Assembly: GCA_017429985.1 (NCBI GenBank)
Contig: JAFRNW010000031.1
Coordinates: 60,556-124,555 of the forward strand
Direction of reading: 5' to 3'
DNA length: 64,000 nucleotides
Origin: Clostridia bacterium
GTDB lineage: Bacteria; Bacillota; Clostridia; Christensenellales; CAG-138
Below, one piece after another: positions 1-8,244 of this stretch. The notes under the pieces were generated by a model. The model was not told the DNA's origin. It ran no database searches and was given only the letters and a program-made list of their open reading frames with translations. Each line of letters starts with the position of its first letter. The first letter of the stretch is position 1. A program made the translations under genes and the position numbers.

Positions 1-40
1 CGCCTTTCATGATGGAATCACCGTAGGCGATCAGATTCAT
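1..40 (-). CDS. SGNH/GDSL-type hydrolase, N-terminal fragment
   Basis: Only the first 13 codons lie in the window; the gene runs off the left edge. The reading is MNLIAYGDSIMKG, which contains the G-D-S block that holds the nucleophilic serine of SGNH/GDSL esterases close to the N-terminus, its usual place. A GAGGTG ribosome-binding site sits just upstream of the ATG. It diverges from the DUF1836 gene across a short intergenic region with a perfect inverted repeat. The family call rests on one motif and its position. Confidence 0.55.
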   Translation of the reverse strand, partial: MNLIAYGDSIMKG

Positions 41-71
41 ACCACACCTCAATCATATAAGATATCATTAC

Positions 72-92
72 ATCTAGTATGCATTACTAGAT
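72..92. promoter_or_regulatory. 21-bp perfect inverted repeat, candidate operator
   Basis: ATCTAGTA and TACTAGAT form 8-bp perfect arms around a 5-base spacer. The repeat lies between the divergent SGNH hydrolase and DUF1836 genes and covers the likely -35 region of the latter. Its size and symmetry suit a dimeric helix-turn-helix regulator, and the adjacent DUF1836 protein is the obvious candidate ligand. That assignment is inference. Confidence 0.5.
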
Positions 93-112
93 TAAAACAT
101 TTGCAATATAAT
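84..112 (+). promoter_or_regulatory. Putative promoter for the DUF1836 gene
   Basis: A perfect TATAAT at 107-112 is preceded after 17 bases by a poor -35 (TTACTA, 84-89). The -35 lies inside the inverted repeat at 72-92, so a bound regulator would block it. Predicted transcription start is near 119, giving a leader of about 70 bases. Confidence 0.45.
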
Positions 113-190
113 GTCAAGAAGTTATGTAATCAAGATGATTGATTTTTATGAAACAGATTGTTATGATATTCAGGAAAGGAGAGTGAAACG

Positions 191-706
191 ATGGATATGA
201 TTATCGAACAGAACATCGCTGATCTCTGCGGTCAACTGAAAGACCACAGACTTCCGCGCTGGGAGGAGATCCCAGATCTCGATCTGTATATGGATCAGGT
301 GCTGAATCTGATTCGGCGCTATCTGATCTCCTATCCTGGATTCGAGGAGACCGGCATCACTTCCTCCATGGTCAATAATTACGTGAAAGCAGGGCTGCTT
401 CCCCCGCCTTACCGCAAACGCTACACAAGGGAGCATGTGGCGCGTCTGTTTATGACCTGCATTCTCAAGAATTCTCTCCCCATTGCCATGATCGGGAAAA
501 TCTTTGACGATCAGTATGAAAGGAATGAAGAAATGGCGGTTCTGTACAATGGTTTCTGTGATAAGTTCGAAAGAATATCCGAACTCTCCGTGGAAGGCCA
601 TCTTTCCGCTGCAAATGATTCCGTGACGGATATTATTCTAAGCGCTGCGCTGCGTGCTCATGCAGAACAGTCTCTTGCGCAGAAACTTTGTGAAGAATGC
701 CTGTGA
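191..706 (+). CDS. DUF1836 family helix-turn-helix protein
   Basis: A 171-residue cytosolic protein of the DUF1836 family, common in Bacillota and not functionally characterised. Residues about 50-95 (GITSSMVNNYVKAGLL, then YTREHVARLFM) read like a MerR-type winged helix: a helix that recognises DNA, a short wing and a second helix. The C-terminal part is helical and may dimerise. A GGAGAG ribosome-binding site 7 bases before the ATG supports the start. It diverges from an SGNH hydrolase gene across a palindrome, so autoregulation is plausible, and a terminator follows. DNA binding is inferred from the fold pattern; no target is known. Confidence 0.8.
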   Translation: MDMIIEQNIADLCGQLKDHRLPRWEEIPDLDLYMDQVLNLIRRYLISYPGFEETGITSSMVNNYVKAGLLPPPYRKRYTREHVARLFMTCILKNSLPIAMIGKIFDDQYERNEEMAVLYNGFCDKFERISELSVEGHLSAANDSVTDIILSAALRAHAEQSLAQKLCEECL

Positions 707-770
707 CCTGCTGCGATCCGTAACGTTTCGGCCGTAACGCGGTATTAGCACCGTTTTCTGTTCCTATGAA

Positions 771-806
771 AAATCCCCGCGACATTTCCGCGGGAATTAT
801 TTTTTT
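771..806 (+). terminator. Intrinsic terminator after DUF1836 gene
   Basis: A GC-rich hairpin (CCCGCG paired with CGCGGG) is followed by ATTTTTTT on the plus strand. It ends the DUF1836 transcript and separates it from the convergent membrane-protein gene. Confidence 0.75.
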
Positions 807-869
807 GATCCGGATTATGATTCTCTACGATGATTATGAGCGGATTCGCAAGTCAGAGATCAGAGAGGG

Positions 870-1583
870 TCAAACCTGCCCTATGTTATCCTGCGGATGT
901 GCCCTGTTTTCCGGCTGTTCATTCCTGAGAATGGTTTTATTGTGCAGAATGCGGAGGACGGAAGCGACGATAAATGTGAGCGGCAAAAACGAAAGAAGCG
1001 AGATCCATTGCGGGATTCGGGTCAGGAATCCATAGAAGTCATCCCATCCCCCGTTATCCGGCCCGAGTATTTCCACCATGAAATAATAGACCATTGCATA
1101 GAGCGCAACCGGAAGCAGGGCAAATATGGATTCTTTCAGTGAAATGACATGACTCGTTATAAAAAAGCAAAACGCGAGGATCGCAAGAATCGGACACAGC
1201 GCGTGGAGGAAAAAGCGGGATCCGGTAAAAATCAGTACAAAACCCTTCACCGGTGCCAACACGCAGAGAGAAATCAGAAAAGTCAGGCCAACCGATGTAA
1301 CACCGGTAAACAGCAGATCTACCATCCAGTCTGGAAGATAGTAATTCTTTGTCCGTAAGCCGTCGATCGTATAAGGGAGAGCCATCATCATTCCGATTCC
1401 GCACAGAATATTCGAATTCACCGTGAACATGCAGAATGTCCGAAGCCCCATATGATCAAAGTTGACATCATACAGCGTGGTCAGGTTCATGGTCACGCCG
1501 ATACAGACACAGACAGCGACAACGGCGGCGCTTATCATAGCAGCCAGGCATTTTCTTCTCATTATTCTGGGTTCATGATCCAT
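870..1583 (-). CDS. Pr6Pr-like integral membrane protein
   Basis: A polytopic protein of about 237 residues with six hydrophobic segments at regular spacing. After the second segment comes FTVNSNILCGIGM, which resembles the conserved F-T-x-x-S-N block of the Pr6Pr (FAR-17a/AIG1-like) family. No function is known for bacterial members. The ATG at 1583 is chosen over an upstream GTG at 1592 because AAGAAGG lies 8 bases before it. The tail ends in a short polar stretch. The family call rests mainly on one motif and the topology. Confidence 0.6.
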   Translation of the reverse strand: MDHEPRIMRRKCLAAMISAAVVAVCVCIGVTMNLTTLYDVNFDHMGLRTFCMFTVNSNILCGIGMMMALPYTIDGLRTKNYYLPDWMVDLLFTGVTSVGLTFLISLCVLAPVKGFVLIFTGSRFFLHALCPILAILAFCFFITSHVISLKESIFALLPVALYAMVYYFMVEILGPDNGGWDDFYGFLTRIPQWISLLSFLPLTFIVASVLRILHNKTILRNEQPENRAHPQDNIGQV

Positions 1584-1743
1584 CAGCAGCACCTTCTTCA
1601 GAGTGTCGATAAATAATCAGGAAGTTTTTGTTCAGAATAGAATCATATTGATACCATGTTACTCAAATTCGACTACTTTTTCAACCGTTCGGGTATAAAA
1701 GCGGAAAGCACACGGAAACAACGCTCTTCGATTGTAAGAACGG

Positions 1744-1777
1744 AAAAAAGCTTCCGTCACGACTGCACGAAGAAGCC
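1744..1777 (-). terminator. Weak intrinsic terminator after the MatC-like gene
   Basis: On the minus strand an imperfect GCTTC...GAAGC hairpin is followed by six T. The rest of 1593-1813 shows no gene or other clear signal. Confidence 0.4.
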
Positions 1778-1813
1778 TTTTAATCAGACTCGTGAACGAA
1801 CGGGGCAGGTTCT

Positions 1814-3061
1814 TTACAGGAACAGTCCGATAAAACCCGCAAATGCAAGAATCGTTGTGAATGCGATGGAAACGAATGTCAGCACAAGATGCGCGATAAA
1901 GATCTTGTCTCTGTCTACCGTCTCCGGATACATGGCTATCGTCAATGAACCGAGGACCGAGAACGGGCTGTAAAAGGCGCTGTTTGCACCGGCGCAAACC
2001 CCGGCTATCAGCATGTTGGCGGTTATACCCTGACCCATCGTTGCGGCTATATTGCCTGCAACCGGAATGAGCGTCGGCATCACCACGCCCGAGGAACTGG
2101 TCACGATTGCAAGAAGACCTGAAAGAAGTGCCATGATGCCCGTGCCGGTCTTAGGGGTAATAAACCGCATGATCGTCTTGGAGATCAGATCGATGCCGCC
2201 CGCATGACTGACGAGTGTGATCAGCATGAACATACCGGCTACAAGCATCAGTGTATTCCAGTTGACCGTAGCGATGGCGCTCCTGTCTTTCATCACTCCG
2301 AATATGAGCAGGATGGCAGCCCCAACCATCGCGACAGTTGCGACATCCAGGCCAAGAACGATGACGCAGAATATCACGCACGCTATGACAGCCGTCGTCA
2401 GCTTCTGGTAGAGGTCCATTCCCGGTATGGGCTGCTGCGTCTGAGTGGATGCAACGTCTGCGGCTTTGTGACCTCCCCGGAAGAAATAAATTGCCACAGC
2501 CTCTGCCGTCATGATCAGAATATACGGGATATACATGCGTATGTAGCCGGTCGCGCCTGCTGCTTCGGCAAAACCCGAAGCAATGATGCCGTTTGTTGCG
2601 ATAGGAGACATCCCCCCTGCCCCTGCTCCCGCTTCTATCATCACACCCATCATGAACGCGGAAAGACCGGTCTCTGCACAGATTCCCATAGCGATCGGCA
2701 TGATCATTGGAGCGATTCCCGGGCCGGCCCCTGCGGCGGACAGAATAAATGTCAGCAAAAATATGAACAGTGGTATCAAGCGAGTGCGCCCATGAAGAAG
2801 TCTTATAAGTCTCTTGGCGATGATCTCCATCGTACCGTTTGCCCCAGCCATGCCGAAAAGCAATGTCACCGCGAGCATCATAAAGAATATCTTCGATGGC
2901 CATCCGAGCGTGTAGATGTCTGTCAGGGTCATGTCGGGCATGAAAAACTGTACCAGAATAAAGCTGGTGATCATCGCGACAAGACCGCAGTTGACTCTTG
3001 TCAGTATTCCTATGACGACAGTGATCAAAAACAGTATCAGAGATAATAATGCGAGATCCAT
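1814..3061 (-). CDS. MatC/SLC13-type dicarboxylate transporter
   Basis: A transporter of about 415 residues with roughly ten to twelve membrane segments. Two similar halves each carry a small-residue-rich loop: SAAGAGPGIAPMIMPIA in the first, and TSSSGVVMPTLIPVAG in the second. These match the re-entrant loops of ion-transporter-superfamily anion carriers, and the N-terminal half resembles the MatC dicarboxylate-carrier domain. Likely substrates are C4-dicarboxylates or related organic acids, taken up with a cation; neither can be fixed from sequence. The ATG at 3061 has AAGGGA 9 bases upstream and is preferred to the ATG at 3067. It appears to be transcribed alone. Confidence 0.75.
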   Translation of the reverse strand: MDLALLSLILFLITVVIGILTRVNCGLVAMITSFILVQFFMPDMTLTDIYTLGWPSKIFFMMLAVTLLFGMAGANGTMEIIAKRLIRLLHGRTRLIPLFIFLLTFILSAAGAGPGIAPMIMPIAMGICAETGLSAFMMGVMIEAGAGAGGMSPIATNGIIASGFAEAAGATGYIRMYIPYILIMTAEAVAIYFFRGGHKAADVASTQTQQPIPGMDLYQKLTTAVIACVIFCVIVLGLDVATVAMVGAAILLIFGVMKDRSAIATVNWNTLMLVAGMFMLITLVSHAGGIDLISKTIMRFITPKTGTGIMALLSGLLAIVTSSSGVVMPTLIPVAGNIAATMGQGITANMLIAGVCAGANSAFYSPFSVLGSLTIAMYPETVDRDKIFIAHLVLTFVSIAFTTILAFAGFIGLFL

Positions 3062-3305
3062 AAGCATGATTCCCTTGAAAGCATCTTCATCGCAAGGCGC
3101 GTGAAAGGCATCCCGGTCACGTTCGGGATATTTTTTATGTTACTTTTTATCAGCCGATTTGTCTACACTCAACTCTATCCTCAAAGAGCGGAGAAAGCAG
3201 CGAATACGAGAATCGGATCTGTTATGTCCGGCATTTTCGTACCATGATTAATATCGCTCAGAAGGAAGTCCGAAAGGAAACAGCCTTCCTTCAGCGGAGA
3301 TCACA

Positions 3306-3353
3306 ATAAAAGCACCTGCCGGGAAACGCAAGCGTTCCTATCGCGCAGGTGCT
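3306..3353 (-). terminator. Intrinsic terminator of tmRNA
   Basis: On the minus strand AGCACCTGC and GCAGGTGCT form a 9-bp stem with a further inner GC-rich helix, followed by TTTATTG. It begins a few bases after the CCA end of the tmRNA. Confidence 0.75.
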
Positions 3354-3358
3354 CAATG

Positions 3359-3710
3359 TGGTGGAGGCGGGGAGAGTCGAACTCCCGTCCGAAAAGCTGT
3401 CAGTAAGAATTTCTACGAGCGTAGGCAACGTCTTGATTTCCTCGCATGCACGTCACATTGCCGAAACCTGCTTTGAGTAGCTTCATAAAATCCGGTCCGC
3501 CGCAAAGCTTAAGCGGATTCGTTCCCTACCCTAAATGACGCCCAATCCACCGGCAGTAGGTTTCCAGAGGTTGAACGGACGCAGCGTTACGCTGCGACAG
3601 GCAAAGTATTGTTGTCAGTTACTTTAAACTGTTCCCGTTTTTATCGAAGCACGGGTCTTCGGCTCGCTTATCCGACTTCCATGGATCCCGTCGAAACCAG
3701 GTTCGCCCCC
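3359..3710 (-). ncRNA. ssrA: Transfer-messenger RNA (tmRNA)
   Basis: A one-piece tmRNA of about 352 bases. The 5' end GGGGGCG pairs with CGCCTCC just before the encoded ACCA 3' end, giving the tRNA-like acceptor. The T-arm GGTTCGA-type sequence appears near the 3' end (GGGAGTTCGACTCTCC), and the 5' part carries the usual TTTCGACGGG. The tag reading frame lies at 3587-3622 (minus): after the charged alanine it encodes VTDNNTLPVAA and then TAA, with the expected hydrophobic AA end recognised by proteases. It rescues stalled ribosomes together with SmpB, whose gene lies 3.7 kb away. Confidence 0.95.
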
Positions 3711-3770
3711 AAAGCAAGTACAGTTATATCAAAACAGAATCAGAAAATCAAGGTACTTTCTAATTTGGTA

Positions 3771-4058
3771 TCAGAACTCGTAATCGCACGCTACGGACGC
3801 GCTTCTGACCTCATGCATGCGTTTTTTGACAGGCAGATGTACAGGATGCGTCTGATAAGCTTGAAAAGATTCCATGCTGTCGAACACGGTGATCAAAGCC
3901 AGGTCGTATGAGCGGTCGCTGTGCAGCACGTCCTGTCCGGACTCCAGATCGAGCATTCCCTCGATTTTTCCTTTCATCCCGTAGAAATTCTGTACCAGCT
4001 GCGGGATTTCACTTTTGAATTCATCTTTGATTTTAAACATAACGATATGCCGAATCAT
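3771..4058 (-). CDS. Dabb family (stress-response A/B barrel) protein
   Basis: A 95-residue single-domain protein. The N-terminal MIRHIVMFKIKD and the following alternation of strand and helix match the Dabb dimeric ferredoxin-like barrel, seen in stress-linked proteins and some small-molecule-binding enzymes. The closing VRSASVACDYEF is the usual last strand. The ATG at 4058 is chosen because GAGGAG is 7 bases upstream; the ATG at 4064 would be only one base from it. Its biochemical role is unknown. It lies between tmRNA and the GGGtGRT pair but is separated from the pair by a terminator. Confidence 0.8.
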   Translation of the reverse strand: MIRHIVMFKIKDEFKSEIPQLVQNFYGMKGKIEGMLDLESGQDVLHSDRSYDLALITVFDSMESFQAYQTHPVHLPVKKRMHEVRSASVACDYEF

Positions 4059-4110
4059 TTTCATGCTCCTCTTCTTTGTGTTCAGTAAGCAAACTGTTCA
4101 GATTACCGTG

Positions 4111-4141
4111 AAAAACGCTCCCGAAGTTGCCCCCGGGAGCG
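4111..4141 (-). terminator. Intrinsic terminator after the GGGtGRT gene
   Basis: On the minus strand CGCTCCCG and CGGGAGCG form a perfect 8-bp stem followed by five T, 17 bases after the stop codon of the GGGtGRT gene. Confidence 0.85.
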
Positions 4142-4157
4142 CTGTGAACAGATATCA

Positions 4158-5177
4158 TTATTTGTTCATCGCCTGCTGGACGGCTACGGCGACGGCTACG
4201 GTCATGCCGACCATGGGGTTGTTGCCTGCTCCCAGGAAGCCCATCATTTCAACATGAGCGGGTACGGAAGAAGAGCCCGCGAACTGAGCGTCAGAGTGCA
4301 TGCGGCCCATAGTGTCCGTCATGCCGTAAGAGGCCGGACCGGCGGCCATATTGTCAGGGTGCAGCGTACGGCCAGTTCCGCCGCCTGACGCAACGGAGAA
4401 ATACTTCTTGCCTGCTTCCCAGCGTTCTTTCTTATATGTACCTGCAACAGGATGCTGGAAACGGGTAGGATTCGTGGAGTTGCCGGTGATGGATACATCC
4501 GCGCCTTCATGCCACATAATGGCAACGCCTTCGCGAACGTCATCCGCGCCGTAGCAGTTGACCTTTGCACGGTCACCGCTGGAATATGCGGTTTTGCTTA
4601 CGATGGTCAGCGCATGGTCCTCTTTTACGTCAGCGGACAGATAGTCGTATTTGGTCTGAACATAGGTAAAACCGTTAATGCGGCTGATAATCATGGCAGC
4701 ATCCTTGCCAAGACCGTTCAGGATAACGCGAAGCGGTTTTTTGCGAACCTTGTTGGCATTCAGAGCGATCTTGATAGCGCCTTCCGCGGCGGCAAATGAC
4801 TCGTGACCGGCCAGGAAAGCGAAGCACTCTGTCTCCTCGTCCAGCAGCATGGCGCCGAGATTTCCGTGGCCGATACCGACCTGACGCTGATCTGCTACGG
4901 AACCGGGAATACAGAAAGCCTGCAGACCGACGCCGATCCACTTTGCGGCTTCGGCGGCAGTTTTCACGTTTTCTTTCATGGCGATTGCCGCGCCAAGCTC
5001 ATAGGCCCACTTCACGTTCTCGAAGCAAATGGGCTGTGTGCTCTCAACGATGGAGTAAGCGTCAACTCCTTTGCCGTTGGTGTAAGCCTTTACATCATCA
5101 AAGGATTTGAAACCGTATTTGTCCATGACGGGCTGCAGCTGAGGCATACGTCCTTCATAATTCTCAAACAAAGCCAT
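4158..5177 (-). CDS. GGGtGRT family protein
   Basis: A 339-residue soluble protein named for the conserved block seen here as SVASGGGTGRTLHPDN (about residues 262-277). Other marked features are a glycine/alanine-rich C-terminus (GFLGAGNNPMVGMTVAVAVAVQQAM) and several conserved-looking cysteines and histidines, for example MWHEGADVSITGNS. I know of no demonstrated activity for this family. It starts 15 bases after the NifU-like gene and ends at a strong terminator, so the two form a two-gene operon. A role in handling an Fe-S cluster or another sulfur or metal cofactor is a guess from that partner alone. Length and motif make the family call secure. Confidence 0.85.
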   Translation of the reverse strand: MALFENYEGRMPQLQPVMDKYGFKSFDDVKAYTNGKGVDAYSIVESTQPICFENVKWAYELGAAIAMKENVKTAAEAAKWIGVGLQAFCIPGSVADQRQVGIGHGNLGAMLLDEETECFAFLAGHESFAAAEGAIKIALNANKVRKKPLRVILNGLGKDAAMIISRINGFTYVQTKYDYLSADVKEDHALTIVSKTAYSSGDRAKVNCYGADDVREGVAIMWHEGADVSITGNSTNPTRFQHPVAGTYKKERWEAGKKYFSVASGGGTGRTLHPDNMAAGPASYGMTDTMGRMHSDAQFAGSSSVPAHVEMMGFLGAGNNPMVGMTVAVAVAVQQAMNK

Positions 5178-5192
5178 GTGCAGTGCCTCCTT

Positions 5193-5894
5193 TTATTCTT
5201 TACGCGGGTCGATCCACTTGACCGCGCCGTCTTCCGCATTAAAGCGGCCGTAGGTTCCGAGATTCTTATCATATGCTTCCTGTGCGGACAAGCCTTTTTT
5301 GATGTCGTCCATCATCTTGCCCAGGCTAAGGAACTGGTAACCGCAGACCTGATCGTCCTTGTCCAGCGCCATTTTCGTCACATAGCCCTCGGTCATTTCG
5401 AGGTAGCGGGTCCCTTTGGCGCGGGTACCGTACATCGTGCCGACCATGGAACGCAGTCCTTTTCCGAGATCCTCAAGACCTGCACCAACGAGCAGACCGT
5501 CGTCGGAGAACGCAGACTGGGTGCGGCCGTATACGATTTGCAGGAAAAGCTCCCGCATGGCGGTGTTGATGGCATCGCAGACGAGGTCGGTATTCAGTGC
5601 TTCCAGAATGGTCTTGCCGGGAAGGATTTCGCTGGCCATCGCTGCGGAATGCGTCATGCCGGAGCAGCCGATGGTCTCAACAAGCGCTTCTTCGATCACA
5701 CCGTTTTTTACATTCAGGCTCAGTTTGCAGGTACCCTGCTGAGGAGCACACCAACCGATACCGTGCGTATAACCGGAAATGTCTTTGATCTCCTTTGCCT
5801 GGATCCATTTTCCTTCTTCGGGGATGGGAGCGGGACCATGGTCGGGGCCTTTGGCGACACAGACCATGTCTTCTACTTCCTTGGTATATTGCAT
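5193..5894 (-). CDS. NifU/IscU-like Fe-S scaffold-type protein
   Basis: A 233-residue protein, longer than a simple IscU (about 130). The block LVETIGCSGMTHSAAMASEILPGK (middle third) resembles the IscU stretch in which a cysteine is followed by a small-residue helix. Other cysteines occur in GWCAPQQGTC and DLVCDAINTAM, so three candidate ligand positions exist. The C-terminal 70 residues are an extension not found in classical scaffolds and may contact the GGGtGRT partner encoded next. AGGAGGG lies 10 bases before the ATG and a promoter lies at 5945-5974. No suf or isc cluster is adjacent, so this pair probably has its own role. Confidence 0.75.
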   Translation of the reverse strand: MQYTKEVEDMVCVAKGPDHGPAPIPEEGKWIQAKEIKDISGYTHGIGWCAPQQGTCKLSLNVKNGVIEEALVETIGCSGMTHSAAMASEILPGKTILEALNTDLVCDAINTAMRELFLQIVYGRTQSAFSDDGLLVGAGLEDLGKGLRSMVGTMYGTRAKGTRYLEMTEGYVTKMALDKDDQVCGYQFLSLGKMMDDIKKGLSAQEAYDKNLGTYGRFNAEDGAVKWIDPRKE

Positions 5895-5944
5895 TTGATT
5901 CTGTCCCTCCTGTTCAGGTTAAGTTATAAAGAATTACCCTGTTC

Positions 5945-5974
5945 AGTATACCATATCAGGGAAAACGCACTCAA
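5945..5974 (-). promoter_or_regulatory. Promoter of the NifU-like/GGGtGRT operon
   Basis: On the minus strand TTGAGT is followed after 18 bases by TATACT, and the -10 is extended by TGG directly upstream. The predicted start leaves a leader of about 45 bases. Confidence 0.6.
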
Positions 5975-6039
5975 CAGTTTTTCGGTTCCATGAAGGAGAT
6001 ATTGTGCGCCGCTTCTTATTACGCCTGTTTGATGCTTAC

Positions 6040-6072
6040 AAAAAACCTTGCAGTTCCGATGACCGCAAGGTT
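6040..6072 (-). terminator. Intrinsic terminator after lysA
   Basis: On the minus strand AACCTTGC and GCAAGGTT form an 8-bp stem followed by TTTTTTG, about 80 bases after the lysA stop codon. Confidence 0.8.
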
Positions 6073-6152
6073 ATTTCCTGGCTTATCTTCTTTGGATCAT
6101 GTATCCAAAACGATCATAGCGGATCGTGCTTCCGTGAAAAAGGAATGTGATA

Positions 6153-7397
6153 TCAGAACAGATTCAAAAAATCAAGCGTGGCAAAATAGTCGGAAGGCTT
6201 TTCCGCCCTGCGGATCATCCGGATCTGTCCGTTTTCCATAAGTAACTCGGCGCATCTGAGCTTTCCGTTATAGTTATAACCCATCGAATGTCCGTGCGCG
6301 CCGGAATCATGAATCACGAGATAGTCCCCGATCTCCACATCGGGAAGCGGACGGTCGATTGCAAACTTGTCGTTGTTTTCGCAGAGAGAGCCTGTGACGT
6401 CATAGATTTTTGAAGCCGGATCGTTTTCCTTTCCGAGGACCGTGATGTGATGATAGGCTCCGTACATGGCGGGACGCATCAGATTGCAGGCGCAGGCGTC
6501 GACCCCGATATAGTGCTTGTAGGTATTCTTTTCATGGATCGCCTTCGTCACAAGATATCCGTAAGGACCGGTGATGTATCTTCCGAGTTCCGTGTAGATG
6601 GAGATGTCCAGTCCGGCGGGGATGACGACTTCGCGGTAGACCCGCTCGACTTCCGATCCGATATAGGCGATGTCCGCCTCCTTCTCATAAGGCTGATACG
6701 GGATGCCGATTCCTCCGGAAAGGTTGACAAACGTCACAGTCGCGCCGAGTTCCTTCTTGATATCCGCGGCGAGACGGAACAGTTTTCTTGCAAGCGTCGG
6801 ATAATACGTTTCATCCGTCGTGTTGCTGGCGAGAAACGCGTGGAGCCCGAACTCCTTTGCGCCGTATGAAAGCAGTTTTTTCACGCCTTCAAAGACCTGT
6901 TCCCGCGTAAAGCCGTATTTGGCCTCACCGGGATTGCCCATGATGGTATTTCCGAGCATGAACTCGCCGCCCGGATTGAAACGCAGGCTGATCCTTTCGG
7001 GAATTCCCCCGTTCTCTTTCAGAAAATCGATATGGGTGATGTCGTCGAGGTTTACCGTTGCGCGCAGTTTCCTCGCAAGCACGAACTCCTCTGCCGGCGT
7101 GTCGTTGCTGGAGAACATGATGTCCCCGCCTCCGATGCCAAGCGCTTCGCAGAGCATCAGTTCCGTATAGCTGGAGCAGTCCATCCCGCATCCCTGTCCG
7201 TGCAGGAGCTTCATGATCTCGGGGTTCGGAAGCGCCTTGACAGCGAAGTATTCCTTGTATCCCCTGTTCCACGAGAACGCGTTCTGGAGGCGCTTCAGAT
7301 TGGACCGGATGGCATCTGCATCATAGATGTAAAAGGGTGTCGGATACGTCTTTGCGATATCCGCAACGAATTCTTTGGTGAACGGAACTGTTTTCAT
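6153..7397 (-). CDS. lysA: Diaminopimelate decarboxylase
   Basis: A 414-residue PLP enzyme of the fold-III (alanine-racemase-like) group. It decarboxylates meso-diaminopimelate to lysine, the last step of lysine synthesis. The PLP lysine is in [12 protein letters not shown] (about residue 53), the glycine-rich phosphate-binding block is [11 protein letters not shown], and the C-terminal [11 protein letters not shown] holds the active-site cysteine region. It carries [10 protein letters not shown] where many homologues have a similar serine-rich turn. The start overlaps the smpB stop by four bases (ATGA), so the two are translationally coupled. A related decarboxylase with another substrate (for example a carboxynorspermidine-type enzyme) is a less likely alternative. 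Confidence 0.85.
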   Translation of the reverse strand: MKTVPFTKEFVADIAKTYPTPFYIYDADAIRSNLKRLQNAFSWNRGYKEYFAVKALPNPEIMKLLHGQGCGMDCSSYTELMLCEALGIGGGDIMFSSNDTPAEEFVLARKLRATVNLDDITHIDFLKENGGIPERISLRFNPGGEFMLGNTIMGNPGEAKYGFTREQVFEGVKKLLSYGAKEFGLHAFLASNTTDETYYPTLARKLFRLAADIKKELGATVTFVNLSGGIGIPYQPYEKEADIAYIGSEVERVYREVVIPAGLDISIYTELGRYITGPYGYLVTKAIHEKNTYKHYIGVDACACNLMRPAMYGAYHHITVLGKENDPASKIYDVTGSLCENNDKFAIDRPLPDVEIGDYLVIHDSGAHGHSMGYNYNGKLRCAELLMENGQIRMIRRAEKPSDYFATLDFLNLF

Positions 7398-7861
7398 TTA
7401 TACCCCTCCTTCAGTCTCCTGTCTATTTCGCGCCCAGCGTCGCGTTCCGCGATGCTGTGCCGCTTGTCATAGATTTTCTTGCCCTTCGCGACGGCCAGCT
7501 CCACCTTGACTCTGCCGTTTTTCAGATATACGGAGAGCGGGACCAGGCTCATCCCCTCTTTTTCCTGCGCCTTTCCGAGTTTCAGGATCTCGCGCTTGTG
7601 CGCGAGAAGCTTTCTGGTGCGGAACGGATCGTGGTTGAAGATGTTTCCCTGGTCATAGGGGCTGATATGCACGCCGATCAGCAGCAGCTCACCCGCTTTG
7701 ACTTGCGCATAACTGTCCTTGAGGTTGATCTGGCCCAGACGGACGCTTTTCACCTCTGTACCGGTCAGGGCGATGCCGCATTCCAGCGTATCTTCGATGA
7801 AATAGTCGTGCCGCGCCTTTTTGTTCGCGGCGATGGTCTTGATGCCGTTCGTCTTTGTCAT
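7394..7861 (-). CDS. smpB: SsrA-binding protein SmpB
   Basis: A 155-residue, full-length SmpB. It binds the tRNA-like part of tmRNA and delivers it to stalled ribosomes. Diagnostic blocks are [29 protein letters not shown] and the C-terminal [15 protein letters not shown], followed by a basic tail that enters the empty mRNA channel. A terminator separates it from secG upstream. It overlaps lysA by four bases at its 3' end, an unusual partner. The ribosome-binding site is weak. Confidence 0.97.
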   Translation of the reverse strand: MTKTNGIKTIAANKKARHDYFIEDTLECGIALTGTEVKSVRLGQINLKDSYAQVKAGELLLIGVHISPYDQGNIFNHDPFRTRKLLAHKREILKLGKAQEKEGMSLVPLSVYLKNGRVKVELAVAKGKKIYDKRHSIAERDAGREIDRRLKEGYK

Positions 7862-7881
7862 GATGGTATACCGTCTCCGAT

Positions 7882-7923
7882 AAAAAGAAAATGCGTTCTG
7901 ATACAGTTACATCAGAACGCATT
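7882..7923 (-). terminator. Intrinsic terminator after secG
   Basis: A near-perfect 13-bp stem (AATGCGTTCTGAT with ATCAGAACGCATT) is followed on the minus strand by a T-rich run. It lies between secG and smpB, so smpB-lysA is either read through or started from an unseen promoter. Confidence 0.85.
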
Positions 7924-7939
7924 AAGGGTTCGTAAATCC

Positions 7940-8179
7940 TCAGCCGATCACTGCCAGAATAAGTGCGAGAACACCGAAAACGATCGCAAGAATGATGGTG
8001 ATTTTCTGCAGCTTTGCCTCTTTGCTGGCAGCGCGTCCCTTTGATGTAAAAGATGCGCCATCGTCACCAAATGCGGCCCCGAGACTGGCAGTTTTGGTCT
8101 TCTGCATCAGCACGATGATAATGATGCCGATCGCGTCAAGGACCAAAAGAACCGTAATGATGATAGACAAAATATTCAT
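7940..8179 (-). CDS. secG: Preprotein translocase subunit SecG
   Basis: A 79-residue protein with two hydrophobic segments (about residues 3-25 and 57-78) joined by a glycine/serine-rich cytosolic loop, SLGAAFGDDGASFTSKGR. This is the usual SecG layout. It assists SecYE during protein export. GGAGG lies upstream of the ATG. It follows the gpmI gene in the same direction; in many Bacillota secG is likewise found downstream of glycolytic genes and before rnr and smpB. Here rnr is missing from that series. Confidence 0.93.
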   Translation of the reverse strand: MNILSIIITVLLVLDAIGIIIIVLMQKTKTASLGAAFGDDGASFTSKGRAASKEAKLQKITIILAIVFGVLALILAVIG

Positions 8180-8244
8180 ACAACATAATCCTCCGATATG
8201 GACTAAAAGTTATATTACCATGTGATCAAAGAATAAGCAAGCAC

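Noticed and set aside
766..1035. Short open frame on the plus strand across a terminator
   Set aside because: It begins within the terminator of the DUF1836 gene and overlaps a membrane-protein gene on the other strand.
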